The notes beneath the pieces are model-generated. The model was not told the origin of the DNA. It saw only the letters and a program-made list of their open reading frames with translations, and searched no databases. DNA of 25,911 nt, from NCBI GenBank assembly GCA_002179805.1, contig NAVB01001154.1:1-25911 (forward strand), read 5' to 3'. Below are positions 1 to 13,100 of the stretch, piece after piece; position 1 is the stretch's first letter, and every line of letters starts with the position of its first letter. This DNA is from Acanthamoeba lenticulata (lineage: Eukaryota; Discosea; Longamoebia; Acanthamoebidae). Position numbers and translations under genes: made by a program.

Positions 1-80
1 AAAACAAAAAAAGATTTCTAAAAAAAAAAAAGAATAGAAAATGGAATTTGAAATGCACTCGAGCAGGGCGAGAGAGGTCC

Positions 81-3000
81 TTAGGGCTGATCCGGCTGGC
101 CGATCGCAAGGTCGTGTGAGAACTCGAGGCGGGCGGTACGGCTGCTGGGTGGGTAGCGCTCGACGAGCAGCTTGGGCCGCCGCTTGCGCGCCTCGTACAG
201 CGCCCTCTCCGAGATCTGCGTCGAGCTCGCCAGCTCCAGCACCCTGATCACCATCACCACCACCCGCACCACCATCGACGACGTCAGCCACCTCACTCTC
301 ACGCACGTGCCGTGTCCGAAACTCCACTAAGCAGCAATCATTTCGCATCAGGGCGGGAGCAGACCTGAGCTTGGGCGATCCGGCGATCAAGTAGCCCAGC
401 CCCATGTCCGAGATCTCGAAGCATTCCTCCAGGCGCTGCCCCGACAGAACAACGACAACCACCATGTTCATCATCAATGGTATGATGGTGGTGACGAGGT
501 GGTGGAAGGGGGCGTACGAGGTGGCGGAGGGCGCAGGGCGGGTCGGAGGTGAGCATCTTGAGCCCAAAGTCCGTGATGCTGGAGTGACGGAGCGAGAGGT
601 AGGTCAGCCGCGGGCACGCGTGGGCCAGCACCTTGAGCGAGCGGTCGTGCTTGACCACCTCCTCGCAGGAGAGGCCCGTCAGCGCCGGCGGCAGGTTGGC
701 CAGCAGCACGTCGGCGTCGAGCTGCGTGCAGTGGTCCACCGCCAGGAAGGCCAGCGAGCGCCTGTAGCCGCCGCCGCCAAGTCAGCTTCGCTCAGCGCAG
801 CGCAGCCAAGAGGCGGCCGTACGCGTTGGACTGGAGGACGGGCAGGAGGCCGTCGGTGGTGATGCGCCGGACCATGGCCAGGTCGAGCGTGCGCAGCTGG
901 CTGCAGTGGCGCGCCACCTCCGCGAGGCCGGTGTCGTCGAGCGAGGAGCAGTTGGACAGGTCCAGGTGCGTCAGCTGCCCGGCGGGCAAGTGGGCCAGCA
1001 CGCCAAGCGCGTCGGAAGAGAGGCGCTGGTTCATGCGCAGGCCCAGCGCTGCGAGGCGTGTGCATTGGCCGCCACCAAGCAGGGTCTCCAGGCTCCTGTG
1101 TGTGTGTGTGTGCGTGTGTGCAGAACCGGGAGTGGGTCAGCAGCAGCCCAAGCAGGACGTGGCTGTGGTGATGGATTGGGGCCGCGTACGCGGTGTCGAG
1201 CTGGCACTGGGCCAAGTCGAGTGTCCGCCAGTTGGCGCACTTGTCCCGCAGCACTTGCATCATTGCCGCCTGCCATCGATTGTCTCCTATGTGAGTCCTT
1301 CTTATGACGCTGACATGCAGGTGGAGAAGGAGGCGCGCGCACGTTTTGGTCGTCGAAATAGACGTGCTCGACGCTCGCCGGCAGGTGCGCGAACGTCTCC
1401 CCGCACCACTGGTGGCGGCCGTCATCATGATGCCGATAGTCGTGAGCAGAGAAATGCACAACCCAGTGGACAAAGGTGAAGCGAAGCGTACGACAGACGA
1501 GTTCATTCCGGAGAGGCTGAGCGCGCGCAGGCCGGTGGCCTTGGTCAGCAGATTGTCGAGGCCCTGTGCCGTGAAGGAGTACTGCGACGCCAGCTTGAGC
1601 GACCGCAGCGATCCCCCGCAGTGCTCGGCTGAAGCCCCCAAGAGCGTCGTCATTAGCGCAGCAGCAATAGCCAATGGGATAAGGCTGGGGTGTACCGAGG
1701 GCCTCTAAGGCCTGGTCGTCCAGCTCGCCGCAGTTGTGGAGTGTGACGTGCGACAGGCCCGGGTTGTTGCGGCACAGCAGGGCCCAGTCGGCCGGCGCCG
1801 GACTGCAACAGCTGTCGCCCAGCTCCACCCGCCTCAAGGCCGTCAGCTGCGCAAACGACGCCAAGAAGGTGTTTTGAGCGGCCTTGAGCACGCCTAGATG
1901 GGTCAGGGCCTGCAGCTGCGACCCGGCCTGCGCCATGGTCGTGTTGTAGGGAATGACGAGGCTCGTGAGGCTTACGAGCGTTCCGGCGTGGTGGCGCGCC
2001 AGGCCCTCGTCGACCCACACGTCGGTGAAGCGGTAGCTCAGGTTGCAGCCCACAAGGCGGACGATGCCCGGGTGGAGGGCCAGCACGCCGCGGAGGTCGT
2101 CCTCCTCCCAGTCGCTGGGCGCGCCGAGGCCGCTGATGTAGGACTCGAGCTTGACATCGATAAGGCTCGCCAGGGCCGGGACCAGCCGCTGCGCCAGCCG
2201 CGGCGCGTAGCGGCTGGCCAGGAGCGACAGCACGCCGACCGACGGCGCGCGTTCGTCGCCGCCTTCGCGCATGATGACGTCGGCGCCGGCATGCTTGACG
2301 GCACGGGTGATGATGTCGTCAAGGCAGTCCTCTTTCAGCTCCAGCGCCTGCTCAAAGTTGGCCGCGGCCTGCTTCAGCAGGTCGGCCCGGACGTCGGCCT
2401 GGGCGTAGGGATCGCCGTGAGCCACGTAGGCCAGAAGCATGTGGTCCCTGAAGGTGAGCACGCGGCACAGGAGATGGCCGCGGAGGACGAGGGCCTCCAC
2501 ACAGGTCGGGCAGGCCTCAGCGCCCGCACGCGTGAGCCACGAGGTCAGCACCAGCTTCTCGCTGGCCTCCAGGAAGCTGCCGCGGGCCGACAGGAACTTG
2601 GAGACGGCCTGCATCGTCTCGGCCAGCATTGACGGCTATATGGGCAGGGCACGCGCCAGCGTGAGTGCCATCATCATCATCATCGGGCGGCATCAAGGGC
2701 AGTGTGGGGCGTACGTCGGTGGTGAGAGCGAGTTTCATCTGGTCAAAGGCCTGGGGCAGCTTGAGCATGGTGCACAGCAGCATGCCGTAGGCCAGGTGCG
2801 CCGACACCGGGTAGTTCCTGTGGTGGTGGAAAAGTTTTGTTGTCGACCAGTGATGAATACAGCGCTCGTGCGAGAGGGCGAGGGGCTGGGGCTGTGGGGA
2901 TAGGCAGGGAAGGCCCGGACGTACGGCATGGAGAGGCAGAGGTCAAAGGCCTCGGCCGAGAGGTTGAGATAGTTGTTTGCAGTCTGGCCCTTGTCTTTGA

Positions 3001-6000
3001 CCGCCGTGATGGCGCCGTTCTTGGCCAGCTGGCCCAGCCGGTGGTACGTCTGTGGTCCCCCCAATCAGCGCGCGTGTCCCCAAGCGTGCGAGCAAGAAGG
3101 TCCGTTGGGCGCGTGACAAAGAGGCCGGACCTTGGCGAGGGTGAGGTGGAGGACGACGTCGTTGTAGCCGGAGGCGATCACTTGGCGCAGCGTTTCGGCG
3201 GCTGAGAGGAGCAGCGAGTAGGCCTCGGGCGGGTTGTCGATCACGATGTCCTCGGCGTCCTCATACATCACCTGCACGCCGTCGCCACCGCGCATGGTCA
3301 TCGTCAACAACATGAAAGGCATGATGAAGCTCGTCGTTGGCGCAAGGCGCACCATGGCCTCGGCCATCTCGGTAATGTTCATGTGCTTGCTCGTCGTGTT
3401 GACCTGCACCAGGTCAGGCTGCACAACTAGAGGTGGCTGGAAGCGCCGGTTGTAGCCCGCCAGGTGGTTCCACAGCCGATCCGACAGCACAATCCCCGTC
3501 TTGTCTGCGAACCTATTGAAAATGTAAAGAAATATTTTGAATTTTTCCTGTTTTATTATTGTTTTGTTTAGTTTGATTTGTTTGTTTTGTTTTTGTTTTT
3601 TTTTGTTTGTTTTGTTTTTGTTTTTTGTTTGTTTGGGACGAACCTGCGGACAAGGTGGTGCAGGTCGAGGCGGAGGAGCATCCGCACGTCGTCGTCGTTG
3701 TCAAAGCTCATGCGATACTTGGCGCTCAGCATTGATCCGACGAACGACAGCCACGCCACGGGCCGAGAGTCCACCTGTGCCACGCCCAGCCCACGTCAAA
3801 AGACCACCTCATGAACACACGCGTGCTCCAGAGGAGGACGAGGTGTGCATACGCGGAAGGGCTGGTGGCGGAGCATCGTGTTGAGGAAGTTGATGATGAG
3901 CGCCTTGTAGGGCTCCTCGTAGGAGATCTTGATCCGCCGCATGCGGTCCCTCAAGAGCTGCCGCAGCTTGTTCTTGAACACCCTGGATTCACGTGTTCCT
4001 GGAATGTGAGCCGACCAATCATAAATGGCCAACACAAGAGGAGTGCGTGTGCCTGGCGGTCATCTCAGTGAGGAGGAGGTTCTTGGTGAACTCGTTGACC
4101 GCATGCTTGCGCACGTGCACCAAATGCCGCATGTTCACTGCTCCCCCAAGCCTTCATTGTTAGTGGTATGTGTGGAATGTTGCTGCCGAGCCTGGCCGCG
4201 TACCGCCGCGACGGTGAAACTCGTAGGAGAGGTTGACCTTGAGGGCGTTCTCGGGCTTGAGCAGCTTGTCCAGCTCCACCGCCAGCTGCGGGATCACTGC
4301 CTGGTGCAAGCGGCGCGTGGCTTCGAGCACCTCCATGTTGTGCACCCGTGTGTCCGGGTCGTTCCGCGTCCACCTGCGCCCCACCATCGCCACGCAGTCG
4401 TCAGCCGAGCCCCGCGCAGGCCATTAAGGGGAAGCGCCCATGAGCGAGTACTGGGAAAAGGCGTCGGAGCAGAGCGGCACGAGATTGGCCCGCACGAGCT
4501 CCGGCCTCAGCAGGTTGTAGAAGATGCAGCGAAGGGACTCGTTCGGCCGCGGGGCCTCGGCCGGGAAGAGGCGCGCCAGGTCGACCACGTAGAACCGGCC
4601 GTCCTTGCCCTTGTGTCCTTCCAGGTCGCCCGGCCCGTAGAGGGCCTGGCGGCCGACGAGGTGACGCTTGAGGTGGAGCCACTGGCAGGCCTGGGCCACC
4701 TTCTCGCTGAGCGCCAGCTCCTTGTTCATCACCGTGATGCCGCCGTCGTTGGAGCCATAGCACAGCGTCGACGAACCAATCGGCAGCACTGAATACGTGT
4801 TGTGTGAGTAAGCCAATACGGGAGCGCCACGTCAGATTTGGCCGCGGCAGAGAGAGGGGCAGCACCAGAGCAGCAGACGAGGCGGAAGCCGCGATAGTCG
4901 ACCGTGCACATGAGAGGGCAGTGCAGGCCGGGCACGCAAGCACGGTGCATCATGATCAGCGACTTGAGCTCTGCCGAGTAGAGAGTCCGCGTGTGTGAAA
5001 TGCCACTCATGATTAAAATGAAGAATGACAAGAATGTGGCTTGACGCAGGAAAAAGGTACCGTGGCCAGAGGCTTTGATGGCACACTCGTCAGAGCGTTG
5101 GGTGCCGCCGTACATCCACACAGGATTGACCTTGCCCAGCTGGAAGTCGAACGCCAGCTTGAAGAAGATGCCCCGCACGATGTACCTGATAGAGATAGAT
5201 AGATAGATAGATAGAGGCACGCACAGCCCAGTGCCCATGGACCTGGTCAGATCTCTTGACACTCATCACGTGCTTCCCATGTGTGCCTCGTTGCGTACTT
5301 CTGGCCTCCGGCGATGCCGCCCACCTGGGCCGGTTGGATCGTCTTCTTGGTATCGGGCTGGATGGGGACGCCGAGTGAGCATGCGCCAGTGAGGCACTTC
5401 AGAGCGGCCGGCCTGCGGGGCAGAAGGGGCCACGAAATGAAGCCGGGGCAAGGTGGGGAAACGTACAAGGAAGAGCTCGGAGATGATGATCAGACCGTAC
5501 TTGCTCGCTGTGTCCACAAAATCTGCGCAGCCACAATGTCCATTAGTTGTGGAGGACTAAGTGCGGTCATCAATAAAAAGAAGCTAAAAAGCGCGGTCCG
5601 CACCGCGGGACAGGCGGGCGAGCTCGGCGTGGCGCTGCCTGGAGTCGGAAAGGCCCAGGATCCTGCGTGTGTGTATGCGTTTGTGTACGTGTTGAGTGCG
5701 CTAGCCCGCGTGGGATGTGACGACACACACGCGTACGTTTGCCATTCCTCATTCCAGTCGCGCTGCCACCGGTCCTTCTTCCTCCTGTGCCGCCGCTGCT
5801 GCTCTTCCTCGTCGCTGCTGTCGGAGCTGTCGGAGCTGTCGGAGCTCGTGTCGGCGTCGTCGAGCTGCTCGCCGCTTGCTCCATCATGCTCCTCTTCCTC
5901 TTCCTCGCCCTCATCGCCGAGCAGGAGGTGGTGCTTGCGCCGGTCGACCAGCATGCCCGCGCGAAGCACGTACTTGATCTCGTCCTCGTCCTCGTCCTCG

Positions 6001-7010
6001 TCCTCGCCGCTCTGCTCGTCATTGCTCTCTTCATCGACTTCATCATCATCGTCGTCAGTCTCCTCTTCCTCGTCACTGTCATTGTTGCTGCGGCGTGCGC
6101 GAGCTGCAGCCTCGGCCGCCGCCTGGCGCTGGCAGCGCTTGCGATGGGCTTGGATGCTCTCCTCGATGTCGGCGTAGGCGTCCGACAGGTTGGTTTCGCC
6201 GCTCGCGTAGGGCGACTCGGGCGTCTCGCTCTGGTCACTTTCATTGTTGATGGCCTCGACGTGGCTGTACCCGCGAGTCGCGTCCTTGTTGTCGCTCGCC
6301 TTTTGCTTGCCTCGCATGCCTCGACGCCGAGGTTTTTGTTCCTTCTCCGACTTGCTGTCCAGGTTGTCCTCGTACACGCTCCCGCCCTCGTTGGGCTGGT
6401 AGTACTGGGCGTACCAGTTCATGGGCGATGCGTTTTCTTCTTCTTCCTCCTCCTCCTGTAGCGCCTCCGCCTTTTTGTCAACGCCAGCAGGGCTCGGGGT
6501 GGCCTGCTTGCTACTCGCCTTGGCGGTAGCGCCCTTGAGCGAGGCGATGAAGTCGCTCGAAGCCTCGTAGACCGTGCGCCACCTCTCACCATCGCTGCTG
6601 GGCTCTTCCACGTGAACGTCGGCGTAGCCCCCGCCTCGACTGCCATCCTCCTCTTGAACAGCGGAAGCTGCTTGCGCCTGCTCGGTGCGGCCGCCCCCGG
6701 TCGCTACGACGGGCAGCTCCTCGTCTTCTCTCGCCCACTCCTCAGACGCCGCGTCTTGTCCTGCGGGGGGAGGGCTGGCGCAGGCCTCGCTCGGCCCTTG
6801 GGCCACACCAGTGAGCGCCTTTTCCCCGACGCCAGTGGTGCCCACGTCTTTTTCCTTGGCTTCGCTCTTTGCCATGCCGTCGTTTTCGCTTTGTGGTGGT
6901 TTTGGGGCAGCGTGGCGGTTGGTAGCGGTTGTTGTCACTACCTCGGGCGCCTCGAGAGCAGCCCACCTGCGGCGCAGGGCCATGAAGTCGTACGCTCGCG
7001 CAGTAGACAT
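81..7010 (-). CDS. CLU-like / leucine-rich-repeat protein, tandem copy B (1677 aa, 23 exons)
   Basis: Exons, transcription order: 7010-5737, 5662-5604, 5522-5467, 5357-5299, 5185-5061, 4970-4866, 4788-4452, 4373-4204, 4137-4053, 3982-3853, 3774-3644, 3512-3353, 3271-3131, 3049-2925, 2817-2715, 2635-1696, 1628-1492, 1408-1343, 1269-1190, 1095-823, 761-518, 435-365, 243-81. The sum is 5034 nt, in frame, with TAA at 81-83. Residues 1-424 are low-complexity and acidic, with Glu, Asp and Ser-Asp runs, ending in a Trp-rich piece (RDWNEEWQT). Residues ~482-672 resemble the CLU central region: TVDYRGFRLV, YGPGDLEGHKGKDGR, VVDLARLFPAEAP, LLRPELVRAN. A helical middle includes a TPR-like stretch (AANFEQALELKEDCLDDI). 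From ~1020 to the end there are RNI/AMN1-type leucine-rich repeats, e.g. LTHLDLSNCSSLDDTGL. No signal peptide or membrane segment is evident. Family knowledge: CLU proteins act in mitochondrial distribution and mRNA binding, and such repeats bind proteins. A function here is inference only. Confidence 0.85.
1097..1120. repeat. (TG)n microsatellite in an intron of copy B
   Basis: An almost pure run of TG dinucleotides with one TGCG interruption. It sits at the acceptor end of the intron between exons 19 and 20 of copy B. On the coding strand it is an alternating CA tract just upstream of the CACAG acceptor. The same intron of copy A lacks it. Confidence 0.9.
3547..3640. repeat. T-rich (TTTTG/TTTG) tract in an intron of copy B
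   Basis: A long run of T tracts separated by single G bases on the plus strand, hence A-rich with C on the coding strand. It fills most of the intron between exons 11 and 12 of copy B. The matching intron of copy A (10461-10537) has a shorter T-rich run. Confidence 0.85.
5188..5215. repeat. (GATA)n tetranucleotide microsatellite
   Basis: About six tandem GATA units with one GAGATA variant, directly beside the acceptor of the intron between exons 4 and 5 of copy B. On the coding strand it reads as TATC repeats that run into the ATCAG acceptor, so it doubles as the pyrimidine-containing tract. The same intron of copy A has no such array. Confidence 0.9.
5815..6060. repeat. In-frame acidic coding microsatellites in exon 1 of copy B
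   Basis: Two simple-sequence runs lie within coding sequence. Near 5815-5855 a TCGGAGCTG unit is repeated and encodes alternating Ser-Asp-Ser. Near 5980-6006 a TCGTCC unit encodes alternating Asp-Glu. Together with further Glu and Asp runs they explain most of the extra ~197 residues in the N-terminus of copy B compared with copy A. Confidence 0.8.
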
Positions 7011-7112
7011 TTCTGTTGTTGGTGTGGCTGAGCAGCGTCGCCAAGACTTGTTGGCTTGTTTTTATTAATCAAGTCATTTCCCTGAACGCCAGGTCTGGCG
7101 CTTTTTAATAAT

Positions 7113-10100
7113 TTATCCTTCCCCGTCCTCAGGAACGTCTGGCTCACAGACAAGGTCGTGAGAGAACTCGACGTGGGAGATTGCCCAAGGACTAGCCAGG
7201 GAGTGGTCATCCCGGAAGCGTAGCTTCGGATGGCCCTTGCGTAGTTCCTGCAGCGCCTGCTCTGTGATCCGTGGTACCTTGTCCATCTCCAGTATGCTGC
7301 CCCCCCCCAAGATCGAGTTGGGTGATCATGATGGTGATTGGCCTGCATCATAAAAGGGAGGCGTCAGGCATACCGGAGCTTGGGCGATCCAGCGATCAAG
7401 TAGCCCAGCCCCATGTACGAGATCTCGGAGCACAGCCCGAGGCACTGTCCCAACAGAATGATCACCATCAGTGTCATGTCGGCCAAAGATCAAGTGGGAT
7501 GACGTGGTGAAGAGGCGGCAAGGGGGCGTACAAGGTGGCGTAGGGCAGAGGGCGGGTTGGAGGTGAGCATCTTTAGCCCAAAGTCTGTGATGTCGCTGAC
7601 GCGCAGAGAAAGATACGTAAGGCGCGGGCAGGCATGAGCCAGCACCTTGAGAGAGTGGTCGCGCTTGACCACCCCCTGGCAGGCGAGACCCGTCAGCGTT
7701 GGCGGTAGGTTGGCCATCAACACGTCGGCGTCAAGCGCCGAGCAGTTGTCCACAACCAGGCGGGCCAGCGAGCGCCTGTGGCCGCCATGGTTCAGGTCAG
7801 CTGGGACGGTGCTGCTGAGCATTGAAGGTAGTGGTCGTACGCGTTGGACTGGAGGACGGGCAGGAGGCCGTCGGAGGTGACGCGCCGGACCAGGGCCAGG
7901 TCGAGCGTGCGCAGCTGGCTGCAGTGGCGCGCCACCAGCGCGAGGCCGTCGTCGTCGAGCCAGGCGCAAGCAGACAAATCCAAGTGCGTTAGCGCATCCA
8001 TGGGCAAGTGAGCCAAGGCACTAAGCGCGTCCGACGTGGAAGCTTGGGTGTTCCTAAGGTCCAGCACCGTGAGACTCGTGCAATGGCCGCCGCCAAGCAG
8101 AGTCTCAAGGCTCCTGTGGAATGCGGGCATGCGACAGGCAGCATCAGCAGAGATCGGACGTTGTAAGGGCGATGGACGTACTCGGGGTCGAGCAGGCATC
8201 GGTTCAAGTGGAGAGTCCGCAAGTTGGCGCACTTGCTCCGCAGCACTTGCATCATCTCCGCCTGCCATTAGGTACAAAGCAGGTCATGAACATGTCGACG
8301 TTACGCCAGGCAGAGCAAGAAGAAGGCTCACACATTTTGAGTATCGAGGAAGAGGTGCTCGACGCTCGCTGACAGGTGCATGAATGTCTCCCCGCACCAC
8401 TGGCAGACGTCATCATGGGCGTATCAGTGCTCGAGCAGCAACGGCTGATACAAAGCTGTCCGCGCAAGACAATGGGGCGTACGACAGACGAGTCAAGACT
8501 GGCGAGGCTGAGCGCACGCAGGCCAGTGGCCTGGGCCAACAGGTACTGCACGCCCTGCGCGGTGACCGCATACAGGGATTCCAGCTTGAGCGAGCGCAGC
8601 GATCCCCCGCAGTGCTCGGCTGAGTCCCACCAAGGTCCCGGCCACGTCGTCATCAGCATGAACCATCGTCATACGCCAACGGAGCGTACCGAGGGCCTCT
8701 AAGACCTGGTCGTCCAGCTCGCTGCAGCCGTGTAGCGTGACGTGCGACAAGCCTGGGTTGTTGCGGCACAGCAGAGCCCAGTCATCCGGCGCCGGACTGC
8801 AACAGCTGTCGCCCAGCTCCACGCGCCTCAAGGACGTCAGCTGCGCAAACGACGCCAAGAAGATGTCGCGAGAGGCCTTGAGCACGCCTAGATGGGTCAG
8901 GGCCTGCAGCTGCGACCCGGCCTGCGCCATGGTCGTGTTGTAGGGAATGACGAGGCTCGTGAGACTTACGAGCGTTCTGGCGTGGTGGCGCGCCAGGCCC
9001 TCGTCGACCCACACTTCGGTGAAGCGGTAGCTTAGGGAGCATCCCACAAGGCGAACGATGCCCGGGTGAAGGGCCAGCACGTCGCGGAGGTCGTCCTCCT
9101 CCCAGTCGCTGGGCTCGCCGCCGAGGTAGGCTTCGAGCTTGACTTCTGGGAGGACGTCCAGGGCCGGGACCAGCCGCTGGGCCAGCCGCGAGGCGTGGCG
9201 GCCGGCCAGGAGCGATAGCATGCCAACTGACGGCGCGCGGTGATCGCCATTTCTCACGACCACGTTGTCTCGCGCGTGTTGTACGGCGCGGGCGATGATG
9301 TCGTCAAGGCAGTCCTCTTTCAGCTCCAGCGCCTGCTCAAAGTTGGCCGCGGCCTGCTTCAGCAGGTCGGCCCGGGCGTCGGCCTGGGCGTAGGGATCGC
9401 CAAAGGCCACGTTGGCCAGAAGCATGAGATTGCGGCAGGTGAGCACGCGGCACAGGAGCTGGCCTCGGAGGACGAGAGCCTCCACGCAGGTCGGGAAGAC
9501 CTCGACGCCGGCGCGCGTGAGCCACGAAGTCATAATCAGCTTTTTTTCAAGCTCCACAAAGCTGTCTACGGCCGAGAGGTACATGGACACAGCCCTCATC
9601 GTCTCCTCCAGCATCGATGACTATGGTTAGGGAGAGAGTCTCACTGGGTCAGTCATAAGTAAGATGGGAGGGTGAAAGGGGCTCAAAGTACATCGGTTGT
9701 GAGGGCGAGCTTGATCTGATCGAAGGCCTGGGGCAGCTTGAGCATGGTGCACAGCAGCATGCCGTAGGCCAGGTGTGTCGACACCGGGTAGTTTCTGTTT
9801 AAGAAACGTTGTTGTGGTCAGGATGGGCGGTGGGGAGGAAGGTGGACTGGACGTACGGCATGGAGAGGCAGAGGTCAAATGCCTCGGCCGACAAGTTAAG
9901 GTAACTGGCTGCACCAACGTTGTCTTGCTCCGTCACCGCCGTGCTCCTAACCAGCTGGCCTAGCCGGTGGTACGCCTACCGCCCCGTTTCCCGATGAGCT
10001 CCCTTATGCGATGCTGTGTAAAGGGATCGGCGCTTGGGGGCGGGAATGGCCGGACCTTGGCCAAGGTGAGGTGGAGGACAACATCGTTGTGGCCGGAGGC

Positions 10101-13100
10101 GATCACTTGGCGCAGCGTTTCGGCGGCCGAGAGGAGCAGCGAGTAGGCCTCAGGTGGGTTGTTGATCACGATGTCTTCGGCCTCCTCGTACAGCACCTGC
10201 ACGCCGTCATCACGCGTACCCCCCCCCAATCCGCAGATTAACCCTTGAGCCTTTGACACAGGCTTAGAATGCTGACAGTGATGATGAAGAAGACACGCAC
10301 CATGGCTTCAGCCATCTCTGTGATGTTCATGTGCTTGGTCATAATGTTGACCTGCACCAGGTCGGGCTGCACGACGAGAGGCGGCTGGAAGCGCCTGTTG
10401 TAGTTCATCAAGTGGCTCCACAGCCGATCCGACAGCGCAATCCCCGTCATGGCAGCAAACCTGCAGATTCATGTTTTTTGTTTTTTGTTTTTTTAATTAG
10501 TAGAATTATAAAAAATGCCAAGTCTTGGTATGGGTACCTCCGAATGAGGAGGTGGAGGTCAAGGCGCAGGAGAATTCGCACATCTTCGTCGTTGTCGAAG
10601 CTCGAGCTGTATTTGGCACTAAGCAATGACCCTATAAAAGTTAGCCATGTGATCGGTCGCGAGTTCACCTGTGCCACGCCCCATCGAATGTCAAGAGGTC
10701 AACCCCAGGCAGCTGGGAAAAGATGTGGCACATACAAGGAAGGGCTGGTGACGGAGCATCGTGTTGAGGAAATTGATGATGAGCGCCTTGTAGGGCTCCT
10801 CGTTGGAGCTCTTTATCCGCCGCATGCTATCTCTCAATAACTGCCTCAACTTGTTCTTGAACACCCTGGCGGATTCGTTTCGTTGGAGCACAGTCATTAA
10901 CAAGCCAGTCGTCTTTCACCGCAAAGAAGGCGAGTGTGCCTGGCGGCCATCTCCGTGAGGAGGAGACTCTTGGTGAACTCGTTGACCGCATGCTTGCGCA
11001 CGTGCACCAGGTGCCGCATGTTCACTGCTCCCCAGATGCAGCGCTCATCATTCGTAAGGCCAAGTTACATGTTGAAAGGAGCAGCCTTCCTTACGTACCT
11101 CCACGGCGGTGAAACTCGTAGGAGAGGTTGACCTTGAGAGCGTTCGCAGGCTTGAGCAGCTTGTCCAGCTCCACGGCCAGCTGCGGGATCACTGCCTGGT
11201 GCAAGTGGCGGGTCGCCTCAACCACTTCCTTATTATGCACTCGCGCGTCCGGGTCGTCCCTCAGCCACCTGCGGTCCACCACCACAACATTGGTGAGCCT
11301 TGCCCGTCAAACTCTCGCAGGGTGAGGCGAGTACTGGGAAAAGGCGTCGGAGCAGAGCGGCAAGGGATTGGCCCGCACGAGCTCCGGCCTCAGCAGGTTG
11401 TAGAAGATGCCGCGGGTGGCCTTGCGCGATGGTGGGGCCTCGGCCGGGAAAAGGCGCGCCAGATCGACCACGTAGTGCCGGTCATCCTTGCCCTTGTGTC
11501 CCTCCAGATCGCCGGGCCCGTAAAGAGTCTGTTCGCCGACAATGTGGCGCTTGAGATGGAGCCACTGGCAGGCCTGGGTCACTTTCGCGCTTAGCTCAGC
11601 CTCTGTATTCAGGACCGTGACTCCGCCGTTGTTGGAGCCATAGCACAGCGTCGACGAGTCGATCGGCAGCACTGGGCATAGAAATACTTCCTATTAATAT
11701 TAACATTTGACGCTAGAGACGGGCCGAGGGTGCAGCAGGAGAGCACCAGAACAGCAGACGAGGCGGAATCCTCGGTAGTCGACAGTACACATGAGCGGGT
11801 AGTGCAGGCCGCGCACGGATGCGCGATGCATCATGATCAGCGACTTGAGCTCTGGTACCGTGCCGTGTAAAATGGTTGTAAAATGACTAGAATGCATGGT
11901 GAAGATGTAACAAAGGCCTGCGTACCGTGGCCAGAGGCTTTGATGGCGCACTCGTCAGAGCGTTGGGTGCCGCCGTACATCCACACGGGATTGACCTTGC
12001 CCAGCTGGAAGTCAAACGCCAGCTTGAAGAAGATGCCCCGCACGATGTACCTGATAGAGTGAAGCAAGAGATCAACAAGCTGTTGTTGCGATCGATGCTC
12101 AGAGGTGTGCGAGCAAGCAGAAGGTCTCTTGCGCACTTCTGGCCTCCGGCAATGCCGCCCACCTGGGCCGGCTGGATCGTCTTCTTGTCATCGGGCTGGT
12201 GATCATGTATCGTCAACCACCGCGATATGAAGCTGGGGCAAGGTGGGGACATGTACAAGGAAGAGCTCGGAGATGATGATCAGGCCGTACTTGCTCGCTG
12301 TGTCCACAAAATCTGCGCAGCACCCAAATATCAACAAAAAAAAAGAGCAAAAAGAAAAAAAAAGAAAAAAGACCCTGCGAAAGGCAGGCAAGCTCGGCGT
12401 AGCGTTGCTTGGAGTCGTCAAGGCCCAGGATCCTATGTGTGAATGTTGTGAGCTGATATCCGCCAACAATACGTAGAGAGAGGAAGGTTCTACGTTTGCC
12501 ACTCTTCGTTCCAGTCCCGTTGCCACCAGTTTGAGTTCTTCCTGTGTTGCTTGTCCTGCTTGACATAGGTCCTGGTCACGTCAAGGTCCTCATACGCATC
12601 ACCACCCAGGAGGTGGTGCTTGTGCCGGTCTGCTAGCTTGGTCGTCCAAATCATGTACGAGCCATCGTCCTGCTCTCCCTGTATGCCATCACTATTCGTA
12701 TCAACCTCCCTTACGTTCGCGTTCTCTTGGTAAAAGCTGCTGATGTTGTAGCCGTTAATGTCCTCTTTCTGCTTGCCTATCTGGTTTTGCTCTTGCTTCG
12801 TCTCCATGACTCTTCTGGCAGGAGCTTGGTTGTATCCGGCGCACCAATCGTCGTCTTCTTCAGGTTCATGCTCACAGGTGGGGGGTGCATCGAGGTATGA
12901 GTCTGAGACCGCGTAGACAGTGTCGCTGGAGTCTTCGTCCTCCTGCTCATAAAAGTCGACAAAGCCTCGGCTGCTGCTGCGTTCCACATGGTCATCAGGA
13001 CTCTGCTTGGTGCTGTCCTTTTGAACGAGCTCTTCCTCACCAGCCCACCGTTCTAGTGCAGCGAGCATGCGCAGTTCAGCATCACCCACTTCACAAAGAG

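Noticed and set aside
1..60. A-rich segment considered as a poly-A trace of a retrocopy
   Set aside because: The adjacent gene has 22 introns and runs away from it on the minus strand, so it is ordinary AT-rich 3' flank.
1898..2632. 244-codon plus-strand frame
   Set aside because: It is the shadow of exon 16 of copy B. The minus frame aligns residue by residue with copy A, while the plus frame has no such support.
5281..6461. Plus-strand open frames rich in Ser and Val/Leu
   Set aside because: They are antisense to the acidic exon 1 of copy B; runs of Glu/Asp codons read as Ser/Leu/Val on the other strand.
7280..7310. Run of C at 7301-7308, considered as an assembly slip breaking copy A
   Set aside because: The run lies in the last intron next to the acceptor; exon 23 remains in frame with exon 22, so it does not disrupt the gene.
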